Numbered from the stretch's first letter, positions 49,132 through 57,959 are shown. The stretch is 64,000 nt of DNA from CAYTZH01 sp964442285 (GCA_964442285.1 CAYTZH010000019.1:1-64000), one strand, 5' to 3'. Notes: generated by a model from the letters alone, not told the origin. A program made the numbers and translations.

Positions 49132-50433
49132 ATGACCGAGAACCGGAAGGTTCCGAAGAAGGCCGCCGGGCAGCACAAGAAGCCCCCGGAAGGCTCGTGG
49201 ACCGAGCACTACCCCGAGCTCGACACCGAGCCGGTGTCCTACGAGAGCGCGATCTCGCCCGAGTTCTTCGCGCTCGAGCGCGAGGCGGTCTTCAAACGCG
49301 CCTGGCTGAACGTCGGCCGCGTGGAGCAGGTCCCGCAGAAGGGCGGCTACTTCACCAAGGAGCTGCCCGGCCTCGGGACGTCGATCATCGTCGTGCGCGG
49401 CAAGGACGACCGGGTCCGCGCCTTCCACAACGTGTGCCGCCACCGCGGCAACAAGCTCGTGTGGACCGACAACCCCCACGAGGAGGTCTGCGGCGTCACG
49501 CGGAAATTCGCGTGCAAGTACCACGGCTGGACGTTCGACCTCGAGGGAAAGCTCGAGTGGATCCTCCAGGAGGAGGAGTTCTTCGGCATCGACAAGTCGA
49601 AGTACCCGCTCGTCTCCGTGCACTGCGACGTCTGGAAGGGGTTCATCTTCGTGAACTTCGCCGAGGAGCCGGAGTGGTCGCTGACGGACTTCCTCGGGCC
49701 GATGATCACGGCCATCGACTACCCGTTCGAGAAGTGTCCGCAGCGCTACTACTACCGCGGCGACATCAACGCGAACTGGAAGATCTTCCACGACGCGTTC
49801 CAGGAGTTCTATCACCCGCCGATCCTGCACGGGCACCAGAACCCGGTGATGCGGCAGGCCGACTACCAGCAGCTCGGCTTCTACACCAGCCACTTCCAGG
49901 CCGACGGCCCGCACCGCGTGGGCTCCACGACCGGCGGCGCCGGCGGAAAGCTCGTGCCGGAGTTCTACAACCCGAGCGAGAACCTGTTCCGGAGCGGCCT
50001 GTTCGGCCCCTGGGACATCTCCGAGATCATGAAGGACGGGATCCCGCCGGGCCTCAACCCGGGCAAGGTCAAGAAGTGGGGCCTCGACTCGTTCCAGGTC
50101 TTCCCGAACTTCGCGATCGTGTTCTGGGAGACGGGCTGGTACCTGACGTATCACTACTGGCCGGTCACGCACAACCGGATGCTCTTCGAGGCGAACGCCT
50201 ACTTCACGAAGCCGAAGAACGCGCGCGAGCGACTCGCGCAGCAGCTCGGCATCGCGACGATCAAGGAGTACGCGCTCGAGGATTGCGGCACGCTCGAAGC
50301 GACCCAGATGGCGCTCGAGTCGCGCGTCGTGTCGGAGTTCCCCCTGGGCGACCAGGAGTTCATGTGCCGCCACGGCAGCAAGATGATCAACCAGTGGGTC
50401 GAGGACCATCAGCGCAAGCAGGGGGAGGGCTGA
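49132..50433 (+). CDS. Rieske non-haem iron oxygenase, alpha subunit 2
   Basis: A 433-residue paralogue of Rieske 1. The basic N-terminal extension MTENRKVPKKAAGQHKK precedes the shared PEGSWTEHYPEL. Rieske ligands are Cys102-x-His104 and Cys128-x2-His131. The iron site is NWKIFHDAFQEFYHPPILHGH. The two proteins are alike along their whole length, so this is a duplication with likely different substrates or steps. The next gene is the 111-aa partner, 2 nt later. Confidence 0.92.
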   Translation: MTENRKVPKKAAGQHKKPPEGSWTEHYPELDTEPVSYESAISPEFFALEREAVFKRAWLNVGRVEQVPQKGGYFTKELPGLGTSIIVVRGKDDRVRAFHNVCRHRGNKLVWTDNPHEEVCGVTRKFACKYHGWTFDLEGKLEWILQEEEFFGIDKSKYPLVSVHCDVWKGFIFVNFAEEPEWSLTDFLGPMITAIDYPFEKCPQRYYYRGDINANWKIFHDAFQEFYHPPILHGHQNPVMRQADYQQLGFYTSHFQADGPHRVGSTTGGAGGKLVPEFYNPSENLFRSGLFGPWDISEIMKDGIPPGLNPGKVKKWGLDSFQVFPNFAIVFWETGWYLTYHYWPVTHNRMLFEANAYFTKPKNARERLAQQLGIATIKEYALEDCGTLEATQMALESRVVSEFPLGDQEFMCRHGSKMINQWVEDHQRKQGEG

Positions 50434-50435
50434 TC

Positions 50436-50771
50436 ATGGCCGAAGCACGGCTGCCCGCCGAGTTCGCGGACCTCGAGCCCTGGGTCGACGATTGGTGCCT
50501 CGACAGTGAGCCCGAGCGCTACGCCAAGCGTCTCTCGAGCACGATGGAGGAGATCCAGGCGTTCTACGACGCGGTCAACCCGCGCGCCGAGGACGCCATG
50601 CAGTACCTCGACACGCTGTCGCTCGACGACCTGCCCGAGGACGCGCACCGGCTGCTGAAGCTCCTCTACTCGCTGATCCTGATGGCGTTCGCCGTCGAGG
50701 TCTGGAAGCAGCCGTACATCCCGGACACGGGCACGGCGGAGTTCGAGCTCAAGATCGAGCCGAGTCCGTGA
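50436..50771 (+). CDS. Rieske-associated 111-aa protein, copy 2
   Basis: A 111-residue helical protein, same length as copy 1 and alignable without gaps by eye (EFADLEPWVDDWCLDSEPER, IQAFYDAVNPRAEDA, DDLPEDAHRLLKLLYSLI, EVWKQP). It starts 2 nt after Rieske 2 and its stop overlaps the next gene (GTGA). Keeping the pair through duplication and on both strands argues for a functional link to the oxygenase. No known fold recognised. Confidence 0.82.
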   Translation: MAEARLPAEFADLEPWVDDWCLDSEPERYAKRLSSTMEEIQAFYDAVNPRAEDAMQYLDTLSLDDLPEDAHRLLKLLYSLILMAFAVEVWKQPYIPDTGTAEFELKIEPSP

Positions 50772-51208
50772 GCTTCGACCCGAAGCGGCTCGCCGACCTC
50801 ACCGAGATCCACGAGCTGTGTTCGCGGTACATGGCGTGGGCGAGCCAGTACGAGGTCGAGCGCTGGCTCGAGCTGTTCACGCCCGACGGCGAGTACAGCG
50901 CCTTCGGCACGAAGTACCCGGTCGACCAGATGGCCGACTTGCTCGCGGCGGCGCCGCGGGGCCAGTTCATCGGCAACATGCCGATCGTCGACTTCGACGG
51001 TGACGACCGGGCCACGGGCATCCAGCACTACGTGTTCATCGACCAGACGACCCACGACATGCGTCTCGCCTGGTACGAGGACGAGTACCGACGTACGCCC
51101 GACGGCTGGCGCATCCATCGCCGCTCGACCACGTTCCTGCGCAAGCACGGCGGCTTCGACTCCGGGAAGCAGCATGACCCGCTCTCGGCCCCGGGCGGCG
51201 CGGAGTAG
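50768..51208 (+). CDS. SnoaL-like (NTF2-fold) protein
   Basis: A 146-residue NTF2-fold protein starting with GTG in a GTGA overlap. LTEIHELCSRYMAWASQYEVERWLELFTPDGEYS and HYVFIDQTTHDMRLAWYEDEYRRTPDGWRIHRR are typical of SnoaL-like/ring-hydroxylating beta-subunit folds. It could be a small subunit of Rieske 2, or a separate dehydratase or isomerase. Confidence 0.78.
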   Translation: MSFDPKRLADLTEIHELCSRYMAWASQYEVERWLELFTPDGEYSAFGTKYPVDQMADLLAAAPRGQFIGNMPIVDFDGDDRATGIQHYVFIDQTTHDMRLAWYEDEYRRTPDGWRIHRRSTTFLRKHGGFDSGKQHDPLSAPGGAE

Positions 51209-51211
51209 GCC

Positions 51212-52129
51212 CTGGGCTCGCCGGCTGCACGCCGCGTCCTGGTCACCGGCGCCGCCAGCGGCATCGGCCGGGAGACGGCGCTCGCGCTCGCGCGCGGCGG
51301 CGACCGGGTGATCGTGATCGACCGCGACGTGGCGGGGGGCGAGGCCACCGTCGCCGACGTCGAGCGCGCCGGCGGCACTGCCGAGTTCCGCGAGATCGAT
51401 CTGGCCGACCTCTCCCGCATCCGCGCCTTCGCGGACGACGAGCTGGCGCGGGGCGAAGCGCTCGACGTCCTGGTGAACAACGCCGGCCTGCTACCGCCCG
51501 TCGAGCGCGCGAAGACGCGCGACGGCTTCGAGCTCGTCTTCGGCGTCGCGTACCTCGGGCACTTCGCGCTGACGGGGCTGCTGCTGCCGGCGCTCGCGCG
51601 CAGCGCGGCGCCCCGCGTGGTTAGCGTGGCGAGCATCGCCCACGGCGCCGGCCGGATCGACCTCGACGACCTCCAGCTCGAGCGCGGCTACCTCTCGTTC
51701 CGCGCCTACGGCAACGCCAAGCTCGCGTGCCTGATGTACGCCCTCGAGCTCGACCGCCGCGCGCGGGCGGCCGGGCTGCCGCTCGCGAGCGTCGCGGCGC
51801 ACCCCGGCGTCTCGAAGACGCCCATCGCCGCCGGTTGGGAGCGCGAGAGCCGGCGCCGGCTCCTCGATCGCTTCGAGCTCTGGGGCTACCGGATCTCGAT
51901 GCGCTTCTTCTCGCAGACCGCGGAGGAGGGCGCCGGCTCGCTCGTCTTCGCCGCGCGCGACCCGAGCGTGGAGGGCGGCGGCTACTACGGCCCGACCGGG
52001 TTCGGGCAGATGCGGGGCGCGCCCGGACCCGTCGCGGCCCGCGCGAACGCCCGCGACGCGCAGGTCGCCGCCGACCTCTGGAAGGTCTCCGAGCAGATCA
52101 CCGGCGTTCGCTACGAGATGCCGTCGTGA
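51212..52129 (+). CDS. Short-chain dehydrogenase (SDR 4), apparent CTG start
   Basis: An SDR of the retinol/protochlorophyllide-reductase-like group: VLVTGAASGIGRETALALA, LVNNAGLLPP, a Ser in VSVASIAHGAG, and AYGNAKLACLMYALEL with Tyr and Lys. The first GTG in frame is at 51308, past the cofactor motif, so it cannot be the start. The only start-like codon before the motif that has a ribosome site is CTG 51212 (GGAG, 6-nt spacer, 3 nt after the SnoaL stop). This mirrors tolA. The alternative is an indel in the assembly. Confidence 0.82.
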   Translation: MGSPAARRVLVTGAASGIGRETALALARGGDRVIVIDRDVAGGEATVADVERAGGTAEFREIDLADLSRIRAFADDELARGEALDVLVNNAGLLPPVERAKTRDGFELVFGVAYLGHFALTGLLLPALARSAAPRVVSVASIAHGAGRIDLDDLQLERGYLSFRAYGNAKLACLMYALELDRRARAAGLPLASVAAHPGVSKTPIAAGWERESRRRLLDRFELWGYRISMRFFSQTAEEGAGSLVFAARDPSVEGGGYYGPTGFGQMRGAPGPVAARANARDAQVAADLWKVSEQITGVRYEMPS

Positions 52130-52962
52130 ACGAGGCCTTCGCCGTCGAACGTCTGACGCCCGCGATCGGAGCCGAGGTCACGGGCCTCGACCTCGCGCAC
52201 CCGATCCCCGGCGAGACGCTGGCCGAGCTGCGAGCGGTGTGGCTCCAGCGGAAAGTCCTCGTCTTCCCGGGTCAGAAGCTCTCGCCCGACGCCCAGCTCG
52301 CGTTCGCGCGGCAGTTCGGCGATGTCGACAAGTACCCCTTCCTGACGGGCATCGAGGGGCACCCGCTGGTCGCGCCCATCCTCAAGCTGCCCGAAGAGAC
52401 CGTGAACTTCGGCGGTCTCTGGCACTCCGACACGATGTATCTCGAGGAGCCGACGGCCGGCGCAGTCCTGCATGCCCTCGAGCTCCCACCGCTCGGAGGC
52501 GACACCCTCTTCGCCAACATGGCGGTCGCGTGGCAGGAGCTTCCCGACACGCTGAAGGAGCGGGTCGAAGGCCTCCGCGTGGTCTGCTCCTCGGCGAAGG
52601 CCGACGTGAGCCGCACACGAGCGCATCGTCTGCGCGACATGGCCGACGCGTCGAGCCCCGCCGAGTTCACGGCGGTCCACCCGGCGGTCCGCACGCACCC
52701 CGAGACGGGCGAGAAGATCCTGTACGTCAACCAGGCTCACGTCGTTTGCTTCGCGGGCTGGAGCGAGGAAGACAGCGAGCCGCTGCTGCGGACGATCTAC
52801 GATCACCAGCGCCGACCGGAGTACCAGTGCCGCATCCGCTGGCGCGTCGGCGACGTCGTGATGTGGGACAACCGGGCGAGCCACCACTACCCGGTCAACG
52901 ACTACAACGGCCATCGCCGCCTGCTGCACCGCGTGTCGTTGAAGGGCGACCGCCCGTACTGA
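52126..52962 (+). CDS. TauD/TfdA-type Fe(II)/2-oxoglutarate dioxygenase
   Basis: A 278-residue TauD family dioxygenase. Iron ligands are His100 and Asp102 (GLWHSDTMY) with distal His near 253-254 (NRASHHYPVNDY), and the 2-oxoglutarate-binding Arg in HRRLLHRVSL. It hydroxylates an unactivated carbon, often next to a sulfonate, ether or carboxylate. GTG start, GTGA overlap with SDR 4. Confidence 0.9.
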   Translation: MNEAFAVERLTPAIGAEVTGLDLAHPIPGETLAELRAVWLQRKVLVFPGQKLSPDAQLAFARQFGDVDKYPFLTGIEGHPLVAPILKLPEETVNFGGLWHSDTMYLEEPTAGAVLHALELPPLGGDTLFANMAVAWQELPDTLKERVEGLRVVCSSAKADVSRTRAHRLRDMADASSPAEFTAVHPAVRTHPETGEKILYVNQAHVVCFAGWSEEDSEPLLRTIYDHQRRPEYQCRIRWRVGDVVMWDNRASHHYPVNDYNGHRRLLHRVSLKGDRPY

Positions 52963-52979
52963 GCGGGAGAGTGAGTCGA

Positions 52980-54266
52980 GTGGCGAGAAGGATCCTGACC
53001 GCATTCCTCGCGTTCCTGGCCCTCCCGAGCCTGGTCCTGGCGGTCGTCGTCGCTCGCCAGCGCCCGGCCGCGATCGATGGGAGCGAGGGCGACGCTCCGA
53101 ACCTGGCCTGGTGGTCGCGCAAGGCGATCCAAGGCCTGTTCGACTACCGCGTCTGGTCGGGTGCGCGCTCGGGCTACATCGCGATGTTCGCCCGCGACGG
53201 CGAGATCGTGTTCGCCACGACGGCGGGCTGGGCCGACGTCGAGAACGAGATCCCGATGACGCTCGACACGCGCCTGCGGATCGCGTCGCTCACCAAGCCG
53301 ATCACCGCCGTGTCCGCGATGACCCTGGTGGAGGACGGGCTGCTCAGCCTCGACGATCCGGTCTCGAAGTACATCCCGGTCGCCGCCGAGGTGCGGGTCG
53401 CCACGAATCACCAACGCAACGCGTCCGGCGGGTTCGACACCCTCCCGCCGTCCGGTCCGCTGCTCGTGCGGCATCTGCTGATGTTCGCTTCGGGCATCGG
53501 CGGCAGCGCCTCGATCGGCGACGACAGCGACCTCGAGGCGCTCTGGCAGGCGGAGGGGATCGTCGCGGGGCAGGGATGCCTCGCGGACCGCGTCGATCAC
53601 GCACTCACGTTGCCGCTCTTCGAAGAGCCGGGTACCGCGTGGCGCTACGGCGGGTCTGCCGACGTGCTCGCCCGCGTCGTGGAGGTTGCGGCGGGCCAAC
53701 CCTTCCCAGAGGTTCTGCGTGAGCGCATCTTCGAGCCGCTCGGCATGAGGAGCACCGAGCACCTGCCAGCCCCGGAGCGACAGGCGGACCTGGCGCGCGT
53801 CTACACCTGGAACGAAGACGAAGAGCTCGTGCTGATGGAGAAGCGCATCGCCGAGGCACGCGAGTGGACGCCGGGCGGCGGCGGCCTGGTGTCAACCATC
53901 GGCGACTACATGCGCTTCGGCTTGATGCTGCGCAACCGCGGCACGCTCGGCGGCGTGAAGGTACTCGAGCCCGAGACCGTCGCGGAGATGACCCGCCCCC
54001 ACATCAAAAGCGGGGTCCTCACGAGCGAAGGCCTCGACGGTCTCGGCTGGGGGCTCGGCATGGCGGTCGTCGTGGATGCCGACGCGAGCATTACCATCGA
54101 CCGCGACGGCGACTTCTGGTGGGCCGGCTACTTCGGGACGTATTGGGCGACGTCGCCGGAGGCCGATCTCGTTGGCGTCGTGTTCTCACAGCACGAGCCC
54201 GGCCCCTACAGCGATCTCCAATGGGCGTCGGGCGCGGCGGTGAGCCTGGCGATGGCGGGGCTGTGA
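52980..54266 (+). CDS. Serine beta-lactamase-family hydrolase, exported
   Basis: A 428-residue class C-type beta-lactamase/esterase fold with an N-terminal membrane signal (ILTAFLAFLALPSLVLAVVVA). Catalytic SxxK is SLTK, the second motif is YGGS rather than YxN, and the third region is WWAGYFGTYW. Such proteins are usually esterases or lactonases. The start GTG 52980 gives a better ribosome-site spacing than GTG 52971. Confidence 0.82.
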   Translation: MARRILTAFLAFLALPSLVLAVVVARQRPAAIDGSEGDAPNLAWWSRKAIQGLFDYRVWSGARSGYIAMFARDGEIVFATTAGWADVENEIPMTLDTRLRIASLTKPITAVSAMTLVEDGLLSLDDPVSKYIPVAAEVRVATNHQRNASGGFDTLPPSGPLLVRHLLMFASGIGGSASIGDDSDLEALWQAEGIVAGQGCLADRVDHALTLPLFEEPGTAWRYGGSADVLARVVEVAAGQPFPEVLRERIFEPLGMRSTEHLPAPERQADLARVYTWNEDEELVLMEKRIAEAREWTPGGGGLVSTIGDYMRFGLMLRNRGTLGGVKVLEPETVAEMTRPHIKSGVLTSEGLDGLGWGLGMAVVVDADASITIDRDGDFWWAGYFGTYWATSPEADLVGVVFSQHEPGPYSDLQWASGAAVSLAMAGL

Positions 54267-54331
54267 GTCTTTCGCCAGGACTCGTAGTAGGATGAACCGT
54301 CTCCGGGCGGATCGATAGGAAAGGGGTTCCG

Positions 54332-55522
54332 ATGGGCAAGATCGGCATCATCTCCGTCGACGGGCACGTCAAGGCCTCGCGTCGCGGATATCGCGACTAC
54401 CTCGACCCGGAGTTCCGCGACGACTACGACGCCCTGGTCGCGTCGCAGGAGGAGGAGGGCATCCCCGACGCCGGAAACCTCGGCCCCGAGTATCCCGTCG
54501 AGGCGCAGTGGGATTCCAAGACCCGCCAAGAGGCGATCGAGAGCGTGGGCGTGGTGGCCGAGGTGCTCTTCCCCAACGGGATGCCCTTCCAGGTGAACCG
54601 CCTCGAGGATTTCGGGAAGGCCCAGGACAAGCGGCTCGGGCGAGCCGGGATGGTCGCCTACAATCGCTGGCTGGCCGACTTCTGTGCCGAGCTTCCCGGC
54701 CGCCGCTTCGGCAACGCCGTCGTGAGCTTCGGCGACGTCGAGCGCGCCGTCGAAGACATCCGCTGGGCGAAGGCGCACGGGCTCGGCGGCGTGATGGTGC
54801 CCTTCCTGCGCCCCGGCGATCGCCTGCTCTTCGACCCCGAGCTCGACCCGGTCTGGGCCGCCTGCGACGAGCTGGAGATGCCGCTCTGCCAGCACGGTGG
54901 CGCCGGTATCGAGCCGTACGTGCCGCTGAGCTTCGCCGCGATCATGAGCCTGGCGATCGAGAGCGGGTTCTTCTCGATCCGGTCGCTGTGGCAGATGATC
55001 GCGGGCGGGGTCTTCGAGCGCTTCCCGAACCTGAAGCTCTCGTTCATCGAGACACAGACGACCTTCATGAAGGGGGCGATCTGGCGTTTCGACAACTTCC
55101 TCGACTTCGGCGACGACTGGATGGACTTCGTCCGGGGGCTGGGCCGCGATCGCCCGTTCACCCAGCGCGCCTCCGAGTTCTTCGAGACCAACTGCCACGT
55201 GGGCCTATCCCCGTTCAACAAGAACCAGATCCCTTTCGACGACCTCACCGGCATCGCCGAGAGCGGGGAGAAGCTCGACGGCTGGCACGTCGGCGCCGAC
55301 CGCACGATGTTCGGCCTCGACTATCCGCACCTCGAGTCCCGCTTCTGCGTGGTGGAGGACGAGGTGCGGGCGCTGCTCGCGAGCCCGTGCTTCAGCGACG
55401 CGGACGTGGAGAACGTGCTCTACCGCAATGCCGCGAAGGTGTTCGGCTTCGACCTCGAGACGCTCGCGCCCGAGATCGAGCGCGCCGGCATCGACCTCGA
55501 CGATCTGGGACCGTCAGCCTAG
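54332..55522 (+). CDS. Amidohydrolase-2 family protein
   Basis: A 396-residue metal-dependent TIM-barrel hydrolase or decarboxylase (amidohydrolase 2). It shows IISVDGHVKA (the first metal motif appears as DGH), PLCQHGGAGIEPY, LSFIETQTTFMKGAIWRFDN and MFGLDYPHLES. Relatives are common in aromatic and terpenoid degradation clusters as ring-cleavage or decarboxylating enzymes. It shares a CTAG stop with the convergent NorF-like gene. Confidence 0.85.
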   Translation: MGKIGIISVDGHVKASRRGYRDYLDPEFRDDYDALVASQEEEGIPDAGNLGPEYPVEAQWDSKTRQEAIESVGVVAEVLFPNGMPFQVNRLEDFGKAQDKRLGRAGMVAYNRWLADFCAELPGRRFGNAVVSFGDVERAVEDIRWAKAHGLGGVMVPFLRPGDRLLFDPELDPVWAACDELEMPLCQHGGAGIEPYVPLSFAAIMSLAIESGFFSIRSLWQMIAGGVFERFPNLKLSFIETQTTFMKGAIWRFDNFLDFGDDWMDFVRGLGRDRPFTQRASEFFETNCHVGLSPFNKNQIPFDDLTGIAESGEKLDGWHVGADRTMFGLDYPHLESRFCVVEDEVRALLASPCFSDADVENVLYRNAAKVFGFDLETLAPEIERAGIDLDDLGPSA

Positions 55523-55815
55523 CTCCCCGAGGCCGAGCCGGCGGCGTAGGCTGCCAGGAGCGCAACGGTGGTCAGCCCGAGCCACAGGTCGGTGAGCCGG
55601 CCGAGCCGCGTGGGTGCGTGCCGCACCTCCATGAACTCACGCAAGATCAGGCGCACCTTCACCAGCGCGATCGCCACGGCGCCTGCCGCGACGGCCGTGC
55701 TCGGCGTGAGCGCGGCACCGTCTCCGGACCAGCCGACGCCGAGCTGGGCGATCGTGATCGCCGACAGCGCGAGCCACACGAAGATCAGCCGCTTCTCGAA
55801 GCTCGTCACCACCAT
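55519..55815 (-). CDS. NorF/cytochrome oxidase subunit IV-like protein
   Basis: A 98-residue protein with three membrane helices (LIFVWLALSAITIAQLGV, AVAAGAVAIALVKVRLILREFMEV, LWLGLTTVALLAAYAAG). The middle helix KVRLILREFMEVRHAP is the NorF/subunit IV signature. It pairs with the NorE-like gene, which ends immediately upstream. No catalytic subunit is present. Confidence 0.8.
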   Translation of the reverse strand: MVVTSFEKRLIFVWLALSAITIAQLGVGWSGDGAALTPSTAVAAGAVAIALVKVRLILREFMEVRHAPTRLGRLTDLWLGLTTVALLAAYAAGSASGS

Positions 55816-56400
55816 TCACCTCATCACGTAGAGCAGGGAGAAGATCAGGACCCAGAGAAAGTCGACCGTGTGCCAGTAGGTCGCGCAAGTCTCGACGAGC
55901 TCCTGGTCGCGACGCGCGGGGTTGCGGAGCTGGCGCGCTGCGACGGCCAGGAAGACGAAGCCGATCAGGAGATGCAGGAAGTGGAGCCCCGTCAGGAAGT
56001 AGTAGAACGAGAAGAATCCGGTGGCCGTGAAGGTGAGCCCGCGCTCGATCTCGCCGAACCACTCGAAGAGCTTCGAGGCGAGGAAGACGAGGCCGAAGAG
56101 TGCCGTCAGCCAGAGGTTCGTGAGCGCGGCACCGAACGATCGTTCGCGCGCGGCGTACACGCAGCGCGCCACGGACCAGGAGCTCGCGAGCAGCACGAGG
56201 GTGTTGAAGACCCCGACGCGCAGGTCGAGGTGGGCCTGCGACTCCAGGAACTCCGCGGGGCTCTGGGCCCGGCTGAAGACGTAGACGGTGAAGTAGGCGG
56301 TGAACAGGAACGCCTCGAAGATCACGAACGCCCACATGTCGGGCTGGCCGGGCACGAAGCGGTCGTGCGAACGGTTGCGTGCCTCGGCGGCGCTCGTCAT
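55816..56400 (-). CDS. NorE/cytochrome oxidase subunit III-like protein
   Basis: A 194-residue, five-helix subunit III-like protein: PDMWAFVIFEAFLFTAYF at the N-terminus, YFLTGLHFLHLLIGFVFLAVA, and a C-terminal TYWHTVDFLWVLIFSLLYV. The NorE form lacks the two N-terminal helices of oxidase CoxC. It occurs here without subunit I or II. ATGA overlap with the upstream membrane-protein gene. Confidence 0.85.
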   Translation of the reverse strand: MTSAAEARNRSHDRFVPGQPDMWAFVIFEAFLFTAYFTVYVFSRAQSPAEFLESQAHLDLRVGVFNTLVLLASSWSVARCVYAARERSFGAALTNLWLTALFGLVFLASKLFEWFGEIERGLTFTATGFFSFYYFLTGLHFLHLLIGFVFLAVAARQLRNPARRDQELVETCATYWHTVDFLWVLIFSLLYVMR

Positions 56401-57194
56401 CGCGCCGGCTCCAGCCAGCTGCCACGCCTCGAGGCCGCCTCGCCCGCGAGCTCGGGCAAGGGCCCGGCACCGAAGTCCTCGCGCAGGATCATCCGGCGGA
56501 GCAGGGTGATGAAGACCCCCGTGTACGTGGCGAACACGAACACCTGGAGCCACCAGGTGACCACGCCGTTCCACCCGAAGACCCACCCGTCGTTGAAGAT
56601 CCACGCGGGCGCGACCACGACCTCAGTGAGGGCGTTGGCGAGATTGAAGTAGCCGAACCACTTCGGGAACACGCCATTCCTGTCGAGCAGGATCGCCGTC
56701 ATCCAGATGAGCGATCCGCACAGAAAGACGCCCATGGTGCCAACGAAGGTCATGAACGAGAAGTCGTAGAGCCAGCTCATGATCGCCGGGTCGCGACCGG
56801 GCCGCATGGCGCCGACGGTCAGGCCGATGCCAAGGAAGAGCATGCCGGGCAGCGTGCTGAGCGCGTACATGAGGAGGTAGGCCCAGGCGAAGGCGCGGCT
56901 CACCGACATGCGCCGGATCGAGTACGCGATCAGCGCGTTCATCAACGCCGTCATCCCGGCGATCAGGAAGACGAAGGCGAAGCCGACGAGCAGCCCTTGG
57001 TGCATCTCGTCGAACCACTGCACGATTCGTGCGGGCTCCCACCAGGGCTTCGGCGGCGGCTGCGTTCGCGTGACGACGAAGAACAGCAGGCCGAACAGGT
57101 TGTAGAAGACGACCATCGTCCACCACGCGATCCACAGCTCGATCTTCGGGTCGTGGCGCCAGACCGAGGCGATGCGCTGCAGCCGCGAGGTCAT
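56397..57194 (-). CDS. Polytopic membrane protein of unknown function, A
   Basis: A 265-residue protein with six or seven membrane helices. Notable segments are MVVFYNLFGLLFFVVTRTQPPPKPWWEP, RIVQWFDEMHQGLLVGFAFVF and GPRDPAIMSWLYDFSF-like RPGRDPAIMSWLYDFSF. The last resembles RPERDPALTQLFNDMAWVTFSSQ in the next gene, so the two may share ancestry. Their overlap and linkage to NorE/NorF suggest a membrane complex. Function unknown. Confidence 0.72.
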   Translation of the reverse strand: MTSRLQRIASVWRHDPKIELWIAWWTMVVFYNLFGLLFFVVTRTQPPPKPWWEPARIVQWFDEMHQGLLVGFAFVFLIAGMTALMNALIAYSIRRMSVSRAFAWAYLLMYALSTLPGMLFLGIGLTVGAMRPGRDPAIMSWLYDFSFMTFVGTMGVFLCGSLIWMTAILLDRNGVFPKWFGYFNLANALTEVVVAPAWIFNDGWVFGWNGVVTWWLQVFVFATYTGVFITLLRRMILREDFGAGPLPELAGEAASRRGSWLEPAR

Positions 57195-57901
57195 GCCGCC
57201 GCCGTCTCCTCGGCGCGCTGCGCGAGGACCTGCCGCGCGAGCACGACGCCCATGACGACGATCCAGAGGGCGACGGCGGCGTTCCGCAGCCAGAACGTCA
57301 GCAGACCGTCCCAGGCGAGCGGGCCCTCGAGGGCGAGGCCGACGAAGCAGGCAGGGACGAGCGCGACCGCCACGACGACGTTGAAGTGGGCGACCCAGCG
57401 CGCGAAGACCGGGCGCGCCTGGTGATCGAGGTAGATCGCCAGGGCCACGAGCACGCTCTGGGCGATCAGGAAGCCGACCTGACTCGAGAACGTCACCCAC
57501 GCCATGTCGTTGAAGAGCTGGGTCAGCGCGGGATCGCGCTCGGGCCGGTAGGCGGCGAGCAGCCAGAAGAGGCTCGCCATCAGGAAGATCGTCGGCCCGC
57601 CGGCCGCGCAGGCGAGGATGCCGTACGAGAAGATCGGCGTGCGGTGCGCCATGCGCCGCATCTGGAGGACGATCAGCGCCAGGATCGGGACGAGCCCCAC
57701 CGAGAACCAGTTGAAGACGATCATGCCGTAGCGGACCCGAGCCTGGTTCTCGGGGTCGCGGTAGAAGGCGGCGACCTCCTCGGCCGAGAGCGTGGGCGAC
57801 ATCGGCAGGGCGCCCGGGAAGAGCGCGAAGGCCGCGAGCCAGAGGGCGCCGAGCACCGGCAGCGTCCACAGCAGGATGACCTCTCCGTCCGCCCGTCTCA
57901 T
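57191..57901 (-). CDS. Polytopic membrane protein of unknown function, B
   Basis: A 236-residue protein with about six helices. It has an external loop SPTLSAEEVAAFYRDPENQARVRYG, then PERDPALTQLFNDMAWVTFSSQ resembling its downstream neighbour. The two genes overlap by 4 nt. It is divergent from a TetR gene across a 58-nt gap that contains a 14-bp palindrome. Function unknown. Confidence 0.72.
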   Translation of the reverse strand: MRRADGEVILLWTLPVLGALWLAAFALFPGALPMSPTLSAEEVAAFYRDPENQARVRYGMIVFNWFSVGLVPILALIVLQMRRMAHRTPIFSYGILACAAGGPTIFLMASLFWLLAAYRPERDPALTQLFNDMAWVTFSSQVGFLIAQSVLVALAIYLDHQARPVFARWVAHFNVVVAVALVPACFVGLALEGPLAWDGLLTFWLRNAAVALWIVVMGVVLARQVLAQRAEETAAA

Positions 57902-57934
57902 CGTCTAGATCCCTCCGTTTCCGGCCCGTCAGGA

Positions 57935-57948
57935 TAGCCGATCGGCTA
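57935..57948. promoter_or_regulatory. Candidate TetR operator
   Basis: TAGCCGATCGGCTA, a perfect 14-bp palindrome in the 58-nt gap between the membrane-protein operon (start 57901) and the TetR gene (start 57960). Position and symmetry fit an operator controlling both directions. Confidence 0.6.
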
Positions 57949-57959
57949 GTCTGGCTGGG

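Noticed and set aside
52980..54266. Beta-lactam resistance gene.
   Set aside because: SxxK is present, but the YxN and KTG motifs are altered and the context is catabolic, so an esterase is more likely.
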